DNA from: Cyanidiococcus yangmingshanensis
Lineage: Eukaryota; Rhodophyta; Bangiophyceae; Cyanidiales; Cyanidiaceae
Reading direction: 5' to 3'
DNA length: 64,000 nucleotides
Assembly (NCBI GenBank): GCA_013995675.1
Contig: VWRR01000003.1
Coordinates: 558,001 to 622,000 of the forward strand
The notes beneath the pieces were generated by a model. The model saw only the letters and a program-made list of their open reading frames with translations, did not search any database and was not told the origin of the DNA. This document shows positions 30,342 to 41,294 of this stretch, in pieces. Both the position numbers and the translations under genes were made by a program. Positions within the stretch are counted from its first letter, which is position 1. The number at the start of each line of letters is the position of its first letter.

Positions 30342-31920
30342 CTAATGGCGTTTCCTTCCGTACTTGCGACGTTTGCTCTGGAACTTGCGACGCTTTTCAT
30401 CTCGTTTGCGCTTTCGTTTTTCCGTCTCTCGAATCATTTTCTGTGCTTCCCAGATCCGCGACCAGTAGGCCTGCTCTGAGGAGCCTTCGAGTACCTGGAG
30501 CTGCACTGTTTGTCCGCCTAGTGTTGGTGCAGGCTCGGCTGTACGTGGCCCGAGCAGCTGCACCGCGCTCTAGAAAGCGCACGTGAGCAACGTCTCCTCC
30601 TCGACTATGGTCGATCCAACCAATTTCCCCAAAATCGGAGAGCAGACTGCGGATCTCATCCCGATCGACGGCAGGCCCGATACCTTCCAAACGAAGGATT
30701 AGACCCGGCTCGAACGTGTTCTCCTCAGCATCCTCCGATGCATCGACGTCAGACGGGGCCGAGTCCTCAACCTCATCGCCACTGGTACTAGAGGCGTCTG
30801 CTGAACCGTCGACGCTGCCATCGACTTTCCCAGCTGCAGACTTCTTTTCCTTGGCGTCAGCTGCGGCAGTCGCGGCCGATAAGCTTGTTGCCTCTTGATC
30901 AGACGTCTTGGATTTGGAGAAAACCGATGCCGATCTCGGAGACAATGCATCCCCGTTGGACCTTGTCTGTTGTTGTTGACGCTTTCGCGCCCGTCGTGCT
31001 TCTTTCGTTTCAGCATTCTTTCGCTTCAAGTAAACATCCTTACGCTCTATGATGAAGCAGCGATCCGCCCCTGGAACCCGAAAAGGCTCTTCGGCATGAC
31101 GTTGTAGGACCTTGGCGACCGCATCTGCGGAATCAAATTCAACAAATACACTGCCCTTGAAGATGGTGCGGGCTTGCTCTTCATCTTGGATGTCCCCAGA
31201 TCTTCCCTCTTGTGCCCTTTGGAAATTCTCAGAAGCAGCTGCAACGTCCCTGTCACCGACAACATGTTCCAGACTCGTTGTTGGCTTGGGATCGCTATGC
31301 AGTCTGATGGACGCTTCGTGCGCTGATGACTCGCTGGTAGGGTCGCCTCGGATCTCTGGACCCAGTCCGCTCACCGACAACTGATCACCATCGACGGGAT
31401 GATTCATCTCCTCAGAGGATGAGTCTGTTTCGTGTCCAGGGTTCTCCGTCCGAGGCGCTTGGCCCGACTCACGCCATCGATGAACTTTCTTTCGCCGCAT
31501 ACGCACGGAGAGGACTTTACCAAAAGGTTCAAAGAGAGCGACAACTTCCTCAATACGCGGCTCTGCTGACGGCGACTCACCAGGTTTATACCCTTTCACG
31601 TAGATAGAGCGCTGCTTGCTCGTATCCTCAAGAGGAAGCGGCTTCTTACGACGGACACGGAGCTTGTCTGCGCTCAGCTCGACGAGCTCAGAGCCTGCCA
31701 CCGCCTCTGCAACCGTCGCAACCGTCGCATTTGCTTCGCGCATTCGCTTGAAAGTCACGATCAGTTGGAGGTCAACGTATCCTCCGGGATCAGCCTCCAC
31801 ACGTGAACGCAGAAACTTGTCTCGCGGCAGGTTCGAGTCAGAAAAGTAGAACTCCACCTGCGTCCGCAGTTTCTCTTCCAGCGTCGCATCAGCGCGAGCC
31901 GTCGCTTTGTACGCACCCAT
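30342..31920 (-). CDS. SSB: La ribonucleoprotein (SSB/LHP1 type), one frame change
   Basis: La binds the UUU-OH 3' ends of RNA polymerase III transcripts and assists tRNA maturation. From the ATG at 31920, the La motif (residues about 14 to 95) shows LRTQVEFYFSDSNLPRDKFL and VTFKRMREANATVA. RRM1 follows with RSIYVKGY and, after a long acidic and Ser-rich insertion, GSVFVEFDSADAVAKVLQ. A second RRM shows LILRLEGIGPAVDRDEIRSL and FGEIGWIDHSRGGDVAHVRF. The xRRM-type end, VLEGSSEQAYWSRIWEAQK plus a Lys/Arg tail, lies in the next frame (30342-30563), so a +1 change occurs near 30555-30572. The total is about 525 residues, long for La because of the insertion. A LARP7-like role is the alternative. 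Confidence 0.82.
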
Positions 31921-32882
31921 TCCGTTCGATCTTCGATAAACAAGTGGAGGCAGTAACCTAGAGGGGCTCGAACGCTCTTGCGAGACACTGAGCGCACAGC
32001 CTCTAGCTTTAGAACGTCCCGGGTACGGACGAGCTTTCGTGGTTGCTGGTCCAGCCAAATGCCAGCCGACGCCGGCGACCGTGTCCCGTTGCCTGCTGGC
32101 GAGACGGGTCGCTGGTACCCAGAACCAAACACGCTTTTTGATCAGATGCAATCACGATGATGGGAATCCTGGCATCTGTAAATCTGGTACCCAGAACCAG
32201 ACACGTTTTTCGATCAGATACACGATCCGTGAATAGATGCCCTGTTCATCAACACAGTCAATGGATTGATGCTGCCGGTGATGGCCTCAACTCGAATGCG
32301 CGCACTGTTGATGACCTCTATGAATCGACGTTCCCCGGATTGTACTTTGTCGGAGATTCAGTTTGTTGAGAGTAGGACATGATGTCGCTGCATACCTTCG
32401 ACGCGCATCAGGCCCAATGACTCGCACAGAAAAGTGTCGCAGTCGACAGCATTCTGAATGCTTGAATCTATTCAATCGACGGACCCAAGTTTCGGCGAAA
32501 CGAGCAACGTGAACAGCCATGGAACCCGCTTCGAGACGCTTTCGGGTGTGGATCTCGCGTTGGCACCCTTCATCGAATGCGATCTCCCGATAACCATGGA
32601 GCGCATACCTCTCGGCTTGATCAGCACTTTACAGCCATTCCATGCACTCTCCATAGCGTTCATAATTCAGGAACTTGAAACCATAGCAGCAATGACCTGG
32701 AGATGGGACGTTACGGAACCGAACGAGTTCGGCGCCATCAACAGCAGCAACCGCCGCTGGGCTGCCCGCCAGAGCCAAATCGTGCACGGGACGTGCCCGT
32801 CGACGATCGGTGGACGCGTTGGCGCGAACGGGAGGACTTGTGTGGCCTCAACGCGCCGTGTTCGGGCAACGTAGCCAGTACG
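31921..32882. other. Divergent intergenic region La/PSF1
   Basis: About 960 bp lie between the divergent La and PSF1 genes. They contain a short direct duplication, annotated separately, and otherwise no recognisable gene. Confidence 0.45.
32112..32222. repeat. 39-bp direct duplication
   Basis: Two copies beginning CTGGTACCCAGAACCA occur at 32112-32150 and 32184-32222, 72 bp apart, with a few mismatches (for example CGCTTTTTGATCAGATGCA versus CGTTTTTCGATCAGATACA). They lie about 200 to 300 bp upstream of the La start codon and may be duplicated promoter sequence. Confidence 0.75.
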
Positions 32883-33519
32883 ATGGCATCGGGTGCTGCA
32901 ATCACACTGGTCTCGGAACTTCGGAACGCCCAACACTTACCTCCATATCGATGTGATTTATTACAACGTGTAGTGGACGAGATTCTCGGAGAGTATGCGC
33001 AGCTCGAAAGGGGTGTGGCGTTATGGCGTGGCGGGGCTGCTCAGGGACCTTCGTCGGAGGAGCGGGCGCTTCAGGGCAACCTGCTTGTTCGTCGGGCGCG
33101 TCCTCTTACGGAACAAGCGTTGTGCGTTGGCGTACTTGATGAACCGTGTCTGGAGAATAGAGCAAGCGTGTTGGAAGAGGGATCCAACGATATTTATCGG
33201 TGAAACAGAGGAGGTTGGCACTACGGCATCATTCCTGTCGGAGGCGGAGCGCGCCTATGTCAACCAGTACGAGGCGCTCATCACCTGGTACGGCAGTGTG
33301 TTCAGCTTGGACTTGCGCTCGGCCCTATTCGTGCCACCCAAGGAAGAGTTCATTGAGGTACGTGTGTTGGAGGACTGTGGCGACATCGTGATGGCCAGTA
33401 GCGGCAAGAGCGTGAGACTGGCTGTAGGCACCCTGCATTACTTGAACCGGATCGATGTTGAGGCTCTTATCCAGCAAGGCAAGTTGGAGCATGTGATTCA
33501 TACAAGCAGTTCACGGTGA
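32883..33519 (+). CDS. PSF1: GINS complex subunit PSF1, one frame change
   Basis: PSF1 is part of the GINS tetramer, which joins CDC45 and MCM2-7 in the replicative CMG helicase. The N-terminal part, from the ATG at 32883, has ITLVSELRNAQHLPPYRCD and LLQRVVDEILGEY. The following frame has the strongly conserved LLRNKRCALAYLMNRVWRIE, then LSEAERAYVNQYEALITWY, KEEFIEVRVLEDCGDIV and the C-terminal VEALIQQGKLEHVI. These belong to a single family protein of about 211 residues, close to the usual size. The frames are joined by a +1 change somewhere between about 33000 and 33110. No intron with standard borders was found at the join. Confidence 0.88.
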
Positions 33520-34295
33520 ACGACATGTGTATGCGGCCTCTGTTTGAGCCCCTGTGGTCAGTGTGTGCAGAAATCAATGTTCGCTTGAATTCCCTTTATG
33601 GCAGGGTTCGCACGACGCGAATAAAGTGTGCATCTCGAGGCCAGCGAATCATGGGCACCTCGAGCGAGGTATGCACGGACCGCATCGATGGTTCGTTTCC
33701 TGCCCCGGTCACGAAACTGTTTTGGGTCATGCAGCGTCGCATCGACCAACCAAGTGAACTCTCGGGACGATGCAGACCTCTTGTGACGACTGCCCAAGTG
33801 ACGCGCACGTTTGGGCGATGTTCAAGTGCCCTCAGCAGACTTGGAACTAAGAAATCGCCAAGAGGATTCGAATATTTTCCCCACAGAATCCCAAGTGCCG
33901 ACCCCAGTCTTTCTCTCCATGCTTTTTTATCCATGATGTGGCCGAGTAGATGGCTCTAACGTCAAAGACTTCGATCGAGCTGACTGAAAGGGTGCGGCGT
34001 CTCCTAGTCGGTGGATTGGCCTGCCCCCTCTTTGGGACCGATCGTGCACCTGGGGTATCGAACGACGTTTCTAATGAATTCATTCGCTCCCGGCATGCAG
34101 TGATAGGGACATGGCTGTTGCGGATCCACCTCGCATTGCGGAGCGGGAGGTATATCTCATATGGATAGCGCGGAAGAAACATTCGGATTTGGACCAGTTC
34201 CTCCAGTCTTTTCGGGCTACATGTATGCTGAACACCCAATACACGTGTGCAAACAAGCAATTTATGCCGAGACCGATTGATTCCGCTGGACTTTC
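33520..34295. other. Intergenic, convergent 3' ends
   Basis: About 780 bp lie between PSF1 and the RING-type gene, which converge. Short frames overlap on both strands and none resembles a known protein. Confidence 0.4.
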
Positions 34296-36257
34296 CTATT
34301 CTGACTGGGTGCCAGGATGCGGGACCATGATCAGTCCGTAATCGGGTTCCTGACGCGGTATATCGCCCGCGCTCGCTTGGAGCTGCACAAGAGCACGCGG
34401 CGGTGGCGATGGCGCTTCCGGTGCTGTATTCGGTTGCGGTGTTCTTTCGGTGACCGCGTTCGTTGACGTTGCGCTTCGCCGCCATCTGCCGAGATGTGTC
34501 AGGGACTGAAACAAGCGACTGGCTCGAGCGAAGCGCCGTCGATGTGGGTGCGTCGCAGGTCTTGAAGGGGAATGTATATTCGGAGTTGTCCTCGAGTCCT
34601 CGAGTCGGTTACTCGGTTCCTCTGATACGTCTGGGTGCGGGCGCGACGCTGCGAGATAGTCCCGGGCAATGTTTCGATTACAGATGGGACAAGTCACGCC
34701 ACCTTCACAAAGGAAGTGTTTCATGCACGAGAAGTGAAATACATGTCCACATTTGAGCAATACAATACGGCGAGATGCGGAGCCGGCGCTCTCGCTCGCC
34801 TGGTCAGCGAGCGCTGTTCGGCTCTCGGTCCGATCACCCGATGGTGAGCTCACCTGATGTGACTCCGACGCCAAGTTTCGGAGTGCAGGATCCCTCGCTG
34901 CCTCAATGTCTGACTCCCGTGGTTCATTGATACCCGTCAAAGTTGCAGTCGATGTTCGAGCTGGATTCAACAGGAAGAGACGACCGAATATGCGCGATGC
35001 GCTGTTCTCTTGACTGGGTTGTTCTGCCGATGCACCCGGCACTACGACCTCGCCGAACGAGGTGACGTCATTCGCTGCAGGTTGAGTTGTTGCGGATCCA
35101 GCCTCCGCCAATGACAAACGCTCCTCAAGCGATCGCGTCCGCGGAGTCGTGAGTCGCCTCGGAGCTTGCGGGGAAAGGCGGCCGACGCCGCGGCGCAGTT
35201 GTGAAGTGCGAACTTGGTCGTCCTCCCAGGCGCTGTCCTCGAGGACGGGCGGCGCAACGAGCTCATCGAGACAGATCCCACAATCGGCTAAATCGCCGAC
35301 CGCTGCTGGTTGCGTCGATATCGCTCTCGGAGCGCTCACCTCCGTGGATCCGGCTGCGGTTTCAGCTGCGGTTTCGGCGGCCGCAATGTTGTATGGATCC
35401 ATCTCTCTAGCCGGTTGCAACTGCCTGTCTGCCTCCAACGGTGCATCCACAGAGGAATCGCCCCGTTCCTCTAGGCCTGATTCGGCTCGTTTCTTTAAAT
35501 CTTCCAGTTCTTGATGACTGATCTCTGCCTTTTGCAGGATTTCACGGATCTCTTCTGGGAGCAATCCAGCCGCTCGCGCGCGTAACATATAGCCAAGAAG
35601 TCCACCATGGTTGGTCCCGTACGCTCGCGTATGTTGCCAGAGTTGGCGACGACGGCGCAGCTCCCATTCGTCATAGCGGCCACAGCAGAGGAACCGCAGC
35701 ACAGCCTCCAGTACCCTACAGTCCAGATCAAAGGCATGCAACACGGCCCAGATGAGCAGCACCGAGCCTAGTGACAGAAGCACGAGGCCGACTGTTGAGA
35801 TACTGTAAGTGAAACCCTGGTTCACGAGAATGACAGCATTCCCGCTTCCGTTGTACCAGCACGAAATCGTCTCATTCACGGTGAAGCCAAGGGTCTCGAG
35901 GCTCGCTTTGGCCGCACCCCGAGACCCATATAAGCAGGCACAATCAACGTCATCACAGCCAACAAACAGCTTTGGCATAGCATGCCCACTGCTTCCCGAA
36001 GAGTTCACATAGAGCTCGACCTGAGCTACCTGGATGCGGTATCCGATCGGAGAGCAGGTCGGCGCCGGTGACGGAATTGGCGTCGGTGACGGTGAGCAAC
36101 ATGCCTCTACAGTCGGCGAACTCAACAGCCTACAAGTATACGATCGATAACCAGGATAGCTCACCAGCAGCGCGCCACCGAAAAAAGTCCAATAAACAGC
36201 GATGCCAACCCACACTGTTGTAAAAAAGACGGGCACCAGCCGAACGTACCGAGGCAT
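34296..36257 (-). CDS. Membrane RING-H2-type ubiquitin ligase with a split RING
   Basis: The 653-residue protein has a hydrophobic N-terminal segment (about residues 8 to 33), a Cys- and Pro-rich presumably luminal region with several N-glycosylation sequons, and a second hydrophobic segment at about residues 155 to 178 (VGLVLLSLGSVLLIWAVLHAF). A Cys-rich juxtamembrane part and a helical charged region follow. The first zinc-ligand pair of a RING appears as CGICLDEL near residue 328. The remaining ligands appear only some 160 residues later, as LKCGHVFHFSCMKHF and CPICNRN. Together they complete the C-x2-C, C-x-H-x2-H-x2-C, C-x2-C pattern. The intervening region is Ser, Ala and Arg rich. The tail is disordered. 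A membrane-bound E3 ubiquitin ligase is the likely function; the target is unknown. Confidence 0.75.
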   Translation of the reverse strand: MPRYVRLVPVFFTTVWVGIAVYWTFFGGALLVSYPGYRSYTCRLLSSPTVEACCSPSPTPIPSPAPTCSPIGYRIQVAQVELYVNSSGSSGHAMPKLFVGCDDVDCACLYGSRGAAKASLETLGFTVNETISCWYNGSGNAVILVNQGFTYSISTVGLVLLSLGSVLLIWAVLHAFDLDCRVLEAVLRFLCCGRYDEWELRRRRQLWQHTRAYGTNHGGLLGYMLRARAAGLLPEEIREILQKAEISHQELEDLKKRAESGLEERGDSSVDAPLEADRQLQPAREMDPYNIAAAETAAETAAGSTEVSAPRAISTQPAAVGDLADCGICLDELVAPPVLEDSAWEDDQVRTSQLRRGVGRLSPQAPRRLTTPRTRSLEERLSLAEAGSATTQPAANDVTSFGEVVVPGASAEQPSQENSASRIFGRLFLLNPARTSTATLTGINEPRESDIEAARDPALRNLASESHQVSSPSGDRTESRTALADQASESAGSASRRIVLLKCGHVFHFSCMKHFLCEGGVTCPICNRNIARDYLAASRPHPDVSEEPSNRLEDSRTTPNIHSPSRPATHPHRRRFARASRLFQSLTHLGRWRRSATSTNAVTERTPQPNTAPEAPSPPPRALVQLQASAGDIPRQEPDYGLIMVPHPGTQSE

Positions 36258-37739
36258 GCACCCAGTCGTACCAGCTCTTTGACGTCGACCCAGAGCAGGA
36301 CCTCAGTACGTCAGTGCGCCTAGCACAGGCTGCGTGACAGCACGAACCAAACAGTGCACGTTGCGCAGCGGAGCTGCTTCGCCAAATGCCGCTACGCGAT
36401 CCAGCGCGCCTGCGGATCGTTGCTGCGCGGGCGGCCAGCACAGCCAGCCGCTGACAGGCGAACGTACGACACGTTGCGGCGTACGACACGGCCGTTGCCA
36501 CCGATGCGATGAACAGAGATGCGATTCGCCGCTGTCACCGATGCGGCCCGCATGGCGTGATCGGCACTGACGAGATCGCTGCGTGTCCGCCAACGGTGTT
36601 GGAGAGGACTGGCTGGCGAGTGCGCACGCATTCCCGTCGTCGTCACAATGTCGATCCGCGAATCGCCGTGCGTGCGTGCGTGCGTGCAGTCTATCCGTTG
36701 GATGCGCGTGCGGTGTGCGCCCATGATCCAGGTTCGATGGCAACGACGCACGGCAGGCGTGTCGGATGCATCGACACGCAGGGGTGGCCTCAGACGATTT
36801 CGGGTCATCACCAGGACGGCCCTGGGCAGGCATATTCGTTCCCGGGGGGATAGATTTGGTTCATGCCATCGGATTGGGGGTACTGTCCGATGCACGGTTT
36901 CGATCGGCACCCCTGCATGGCATAGGAGTAGTTGAGCCTCGCTGATGGATTTCAGAGAAAACAATGGGATCGCTTGATGACCCGGTACGGATATTGATCA
37001 GCGCAGGCATCTGAACTCGTGATCGATAGTGTTTGGGTGGGGCGACCCAGGACGTCCGCACTGGGTTAAGTCCTAGGCTGCGTTCTCGCTGTATTGGTGC
37101 TCGTTGTCGGTGGCGGTGCGTCTCTGCTCGAGAGATGGCCCTGCATCTGCCTGCGATTGGACGGAGGACCATGCGGAGCTGCGTTCGATCGGATTCATCG
37201 CTACTTGGATGGCGCTATCGACCGCTTTGAGAGTGTCGGCGAATCTCGCCGCATTTCGTGGGAGACGCGCCCAATCACTGACGAAGCTGCGGTCCCAGCA
37301 GTGGCGTTCGAGTTCGCGGCGCATCGCTCTCGCTTCCCGATTCGGAGGCTGTTGCGCGAAACGCGCTAGTGACAGATTTTTGGATTGATCCGATTGCCGC
37401 TTTTATGATCTTGGGGTTTGGCAAAAGCGCATCTGGATGGTATTGTGCCTAGGGTACCGTTGTACCTCAAAAAAGCAGATGGTCAATGAGATCTACCAAG
37501 AACCGTCAAATGCCAACAGATGCATGCTGAGTCACCGGTTTTCATCGCGCATCGCGGTGCTCTAGTTTCCAAACTGCTCTCGAGATGATGACTCCACATG
37601 GCGTTCCGTCCATGACTCGGTTCCTATGCAAACCAAGAACGACGAGCAGATGAAAAAAACAACATCAGCCGCGAGTCAGCACCAACGTTACGTGGACGTT
37701 TGCTCGCCACGCGCCGACATCATCGTTGCACCTCGATAC
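36258..37739. other. 1.5-kb intergenic region
   Basis: No supported gene is seen. Overlapping open frames on the minus strand at 36303-36964 are Arg- and Cys-rich in every phase and look like chance frames in GC-rich DNA. A CGTG microsatellite lies inside. The right half shows nothing. Confidence 0.4.
36667..36687. repeat. CGTG microsatellite
   Basis: About five tandem copies of CGTG occur here. No gene overlaps them with confidence. Confidence 0.85.
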
Positions 37740-38471
37740 TCAGAAGCTCTCATCGTCATTGCGCCGCCGTTTCCGCAACTCCCGTCGCTGATACCGGTTC
37801 AAGCTGCCAGGAGGTGGATTTGTTGTCGGCTTGGGGCGACGCTTCCTGCCCGGCAGCTGGTCCTCATCGGTGAGATTGAATTTCTTCTCAATCTCTCTAA
37901 TTTGGTTACGGATTCGCCATTCGCGTGCGGTTACAATAATCGTTAAAACGGTTGCACTAATCAGAAGTACGGCATCGATCGTAGCCAACCAGTTGGTCAG
38001 TTGCTCAGTCCAGCTGGCACCATTCGTAGATGCAGCCGTCGCAGCGGCATTCGATGCGCTCTCCGTCGCATCGGGTATGGGTGCAGTGGCTGTCGCTTCG
38101 GGCTCTGCCGCCCAGGTCGCGGCAGGCACCACAGCTGACCAGAACGCTTTTGAGACTGCCCAGAACGGGAGTATCTTACTCAGACGAACAGAGAAGCAAG
38201 CGAAAGGTCTCCGAGCTCGTGCGCCGATATGCTGCTTCGTCGACCATGCGTATACGGTTTCGCGTTTCTGTCTGCAGCTTGATATAAGAAATGTTGAGCG
38301 CTTTGAGGTCGACCCAGTGCCTCCAATCGCACTCGTATACGAACGCAGTGAGGCTGCCCACTGGGTGTTTGCAAAGGCAACCGATCCAAGCAGGCAGGGG
38401 CGCTGGTGTGCCAACTCCGTCACAGGCGCCAGCTCCTTTACGCGCAGCGAGCAAGACCCGCTCCTGTTCAT
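37740..38471 (-). CDS. Hypothetical small membrane protein, possibly plastid
   Basis: The 243-residue protein starts at the ATG at 38471. I do not recognise its family. About 90 residues rich in Ser, Arg and hydroxylated residues and poor in acidic ones resemble an organellar targeting leader. Then come an Ala/Thr/Pro-rich part, one transmembrane helix near residues 162 to 182 (TIDAVLLISATVLTIIV) and a charged segment with NQIREIEKKFNLTDED. The C-terminus is a basic, Pro-rich tail ending RRELRKRRRNDDESF. The order leader, membrane helix, charged tail and the intact frame make a real gene likely. A thylakoid or envelope protein is a guess only. Confidence 0.55.
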   Translation of the reverse strand: MNRSGSCSLRVKELAPVTELAHQRPCLLGSVAFANTQWAASLRSYTSAIGGTGSTSKRSTFLISSCRQKRETVYAWSTKQHIGARARRPFACFSVRLSKILPFWAVSKAFWSAVVPAATWAAEPEATATAPIPDATESASNAAATAASTNGASWTEQLTNWLATIDAVLLISATVLTIIVTAREWRIRNQIREIEKKFNLTDEDQLPGRKRRPKPTTNPPPGSLNRYQRRELRKRRRNDDESF

Positions 38472-40073
38472 GCGCAGCTCGCTGGTGCTGAAAAGTAGAA
38501 CGACGAAGAGATGAAAGAGCCAGAACTATCGCAAAGTCTACAGTCGTTTGGGCGATACCTTCGCGAACCTCGTGCGAGTCGGGCAAGCGGTGTCCGAACC
38601 CGGCCACCTTGGAGTCGTTCCAAGCTGCACGCGACGTCCACCTCCTAGAATTTATGACTTGATTTCCAGCACCCGGTCTTCGTGCACGATTATCTAGAAA
38701 TCGAGTGTGTTGCAGAGCCTGACCAGCCGAGATATAGGGAAGCGTTTGCTCGTTGGAGCCCTCGATAGCCACAACTGCGATCGGGTTTGGAAAGACGACG
38801 GGGAGCGGCGGCCGCTAGTCCTACGTGCAAACTGCACGGCGGCCGCTTCTTCGGAGACGCTTTCTATGACTTGGTTCGTATCGCAAAAGCGCCATCAACG
38901 AATTCTTCTGAGAATAGGCTGAATGTCCTGAATCAGGATGTCGCATCGCTCCCGCAGATATGCCCGTCTATACTAGGATAGGCATCGGGCGTCAAGCGAG
39001 TCTAGGGCTCGTCATCAACGACGGCTCTGTCCCGCTGTCCCGGTTTCCCAGGTTCGTCTCCTCAGCTCGAGAATGCTGGTTAGGAACATGTATATTGATG
39101 AACATGAACGGCTCTAGTTTCCTTTCATGGCCGCCGAAGTTTCCATCGAAACATCCCTGCATCCGAGTCTCCGTTTCCGGCACATGTCTCCCGCTCGAGA
39201 TCGCCAATGGATAACGAACACATCGGTGTCCACCAAGAGCGTTGCTTTCACGGCCGCCAAAGCTTTCACCGAAACATTCTGGTACGTCGTCGTACTCATT
39301 TCATTGGTTGACCTCCTGTGGCGATGCGAAACCAGGACCATCATTCGGTAGCCGCCCGAATCTGCTCTGCACCCTCGAATCAGCACTCGAAAGAGATTTC
39401 GATTCCCACGAGCATGACATAAAAGCACCGCGCTTGTCGCTCGTGACAGCGCCCATGAAAGACAGCACAGAGGAAGCACGGTATTCTCCCAGATCACCGA
39501 TGCACGCCGCGATAGACTCGGACACGATCCAGCAGTCACGGATTCCCTCTACGCACAGAGACGCTTCAGCTCGTCGCTGCTGCATGGCGAGCTCTGGCAC
39601 CGTATCAACGACGGATTCTATCTCCGACAGCAATGAATGGAAGAATGTGAATACCTAGTCTTCGGAGAAGGTCCGCGAATCGCCTCAGCGGTACACGAAC
39701 CTTGATGATTCCATCGGGCGAAAGGAAAACATTGCAGATTGGGTCGCTCGTTCCGGGTTCCCTCGAATGGGCTCAAAAGTCCATATATATCCCATATCGT
39801 TGGGTTGGCGTCTCATCGCTCGATGGCCATGCACGTCGCATTCGTCCCTGAAAATCTGGAGCGAAACGCGAACCCTAATTGGCTGCGACATTCACAGTGA
39901 GGTGACGCTGCTCAAGCGTTTGCCTCGACAGCAGTTCTTCTGGCCTGAAGTTTGCGGTGAAGCCCTGCTGCGTTCGTGGAGCTGAGTCAGCGAACTAGGA
40001 CGGTCTTACAAGTTCCAGACGCGCCACGTAGTGCTGGCGCGCCGCTGCAAGGACCTTGTCGCAGGAGGAGCCT
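38472..40073. other. 1.6-kb divergent intergenic region
   Basis: This stretch lies between the hypothetical membrane protein and the IMP2-like gene. No supported gene was found. A diverged pair of about 30 bp beginning GGCCGCC occurs near 39128 and 39251. Frames of up to about 140 codons exist on both strands but overlap each other. Confidence 0.4.
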
Positions 40074-40952
40074 ATGGCGTCGCTCTTTCGCCGGGCGTTA
40101 TACTGGGGCTTTCGGTTTCGGGATGCAATTGAAGTATCCCTTGGTGGTGTTCAGTCATCAACCGCGCCTCCTGGGGCTAGCTCTCTCCTGGGTGCGCTAG
40201 TTCAGGTTTGGCGCGGGACACCTGCTCAACGGAAAGCGTTTGTGGAAACAGTGCTGGACGAAATGTCGAAACCTGCCTCATATGTTGCGACGTTGACTGG
40301 CAACTCTATGGCGCCGACGCTGAACGCACACGTCGCGTCACCGTTTCGCCCCGGTGAGCGCCTGGTCATTCGACGCTTATCGCGTTGGACGGGTAGCACC
40401 GACAACGTTCGGGGCGAGGTCACTTACTATCGCCGACCGCTAGCGTACCGTGGCGACATCGTGGTCGTGAAAGATCCGGAGGACATTTCTCGTCGTTTTG
40501 TGAGACGAGTTGTCGCGCTTGAAGGTGACGAGCTTGTCCAAGAAGGTGACCTGAGTGGCACGGCACTGCTGCGCCTCGAACGCAATCAGTACTGGGTGCT
40601 GCGCGACAACGATCATCCCATTGAGGAAGATATTCAGTGGCTGCGTGATCATGTTCGCAAAACCGAGGGCGACACACTAGAACAGAATCTTGAGGAGGCG
40701 GCCGCACCAAGGAACACAAGTGCAACGGTACCCGCCGAACAGCTTCCGCTGCCACAACAAATCAAACTTTTACGCATTCTGCGTCGCGATAGCCGCGATT
40801 TCGGGCCTGTGACCGGAGACCATATTATCGGTCGGGTGATCTACGCGATCCGCAATGAGGTCGATCACGGTCGGGTCCGCAATAGTGGCCCGTCTATGAT
40901 GCGCGATGACGTCATTCTGGCAGTGGAATTGCAGCAACTTGGCATGTGTTGA
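40074..40952 (+). CDS. IMP2: IMP2-like inner membrane type I signal peptidase
   Basis: The 292-residue protein belongs to the S26 family, whose mitochondrial IMP1/IMP2 members remove presequences after inner-membrane sorting. The ATG at 40074 follows a stretch without one. The catalytic serine block reads LTGNSMAPTL, which fits the family. GERLVIRRLS and YRGDIVVVKDPED follow, then FVRRVVALEGDEL, and near the end the GDHIIGRVIYAI segment. In the family the block equivalent to FVRRVV holds the general-base lysine (K-R-V), and here that position is Arg. An insertion of about 50 residues, rich in Glu and Ala, separates the dyad region from the last block. It may be an active variant using another base, an inactive subunit, or a base-call error. 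Confidence 0.82.
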   Translation: MASLFRRALYWGFRFRDAIEVSLGGVQSSTAPPGASSLLGALVQVWRGTPAQRKAFVETVLDEMSKPASYVATLTGNSMAPTLNAHVASPFRPGERLVIRRLSRWTGSTDNVRGEVTYYRRPLAYRGDIVVVKDPEDISRRFVRRVVALEGDELVQEGDLSGTALLRLERNQYWVLRDNDHPIEEDIQWLRDHVRKTEGDTLEQNLEEAAAPRNTSATVPAEQLPLPQQIKLLRILRRDSRDFGPVTGDHIIGRVIYAIRNEVDHGRVRNSGPSMMRDDVILAVELQQLGMC

Positions 40953-41294
40953 TCCATCTCCGCGCCTGATTCGATCTTCACATAGCGAAGCATGGGCTGA
41001 GTGCCGCTTGTTCAACGACGAAACATTTACGGCAACCAGCTAGTACCAAACGGGGTCACCTGCGTGGCTGCGCTGTGACCAGCACTCGCCATACATAGAA
41101 CGAGCCATGACGCGATCCCGATCCGTATGGAAAGAGCGGCCAGGATTGGTCTATGCTGACCGAAGAGAGAGTGCAAGGCCACGGTCTCTGTGGATGACGA
41201 AGCAGCTCTTGTCCTGGCCAAAGTCTTTTTCAGTGTTTTGGAGAACGCCTGTTTCAGTGCGGCTTCTGGCCGTCGCGAGAAGAGAATGAGCGCC
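40953..41294. other. Intergenic, convergent
   Basis: About 340 bp lie between the convergent IMP2-like and LPEAT genes. Nothing is recognised. Confidence 0.4.

Noticed and set aside
36303-36964. Overlapping Arg/Cys-rich open frames
   Set aside because: Frames are open in several phases at once, around a CGTG microsatellite, with no recognisable domain.
39128-39290. Diverged direct repeat beginning GGCCGCC
   Set aside because: Only about 30 bp with many mismatches; it may be chance in GC-rich sequence.
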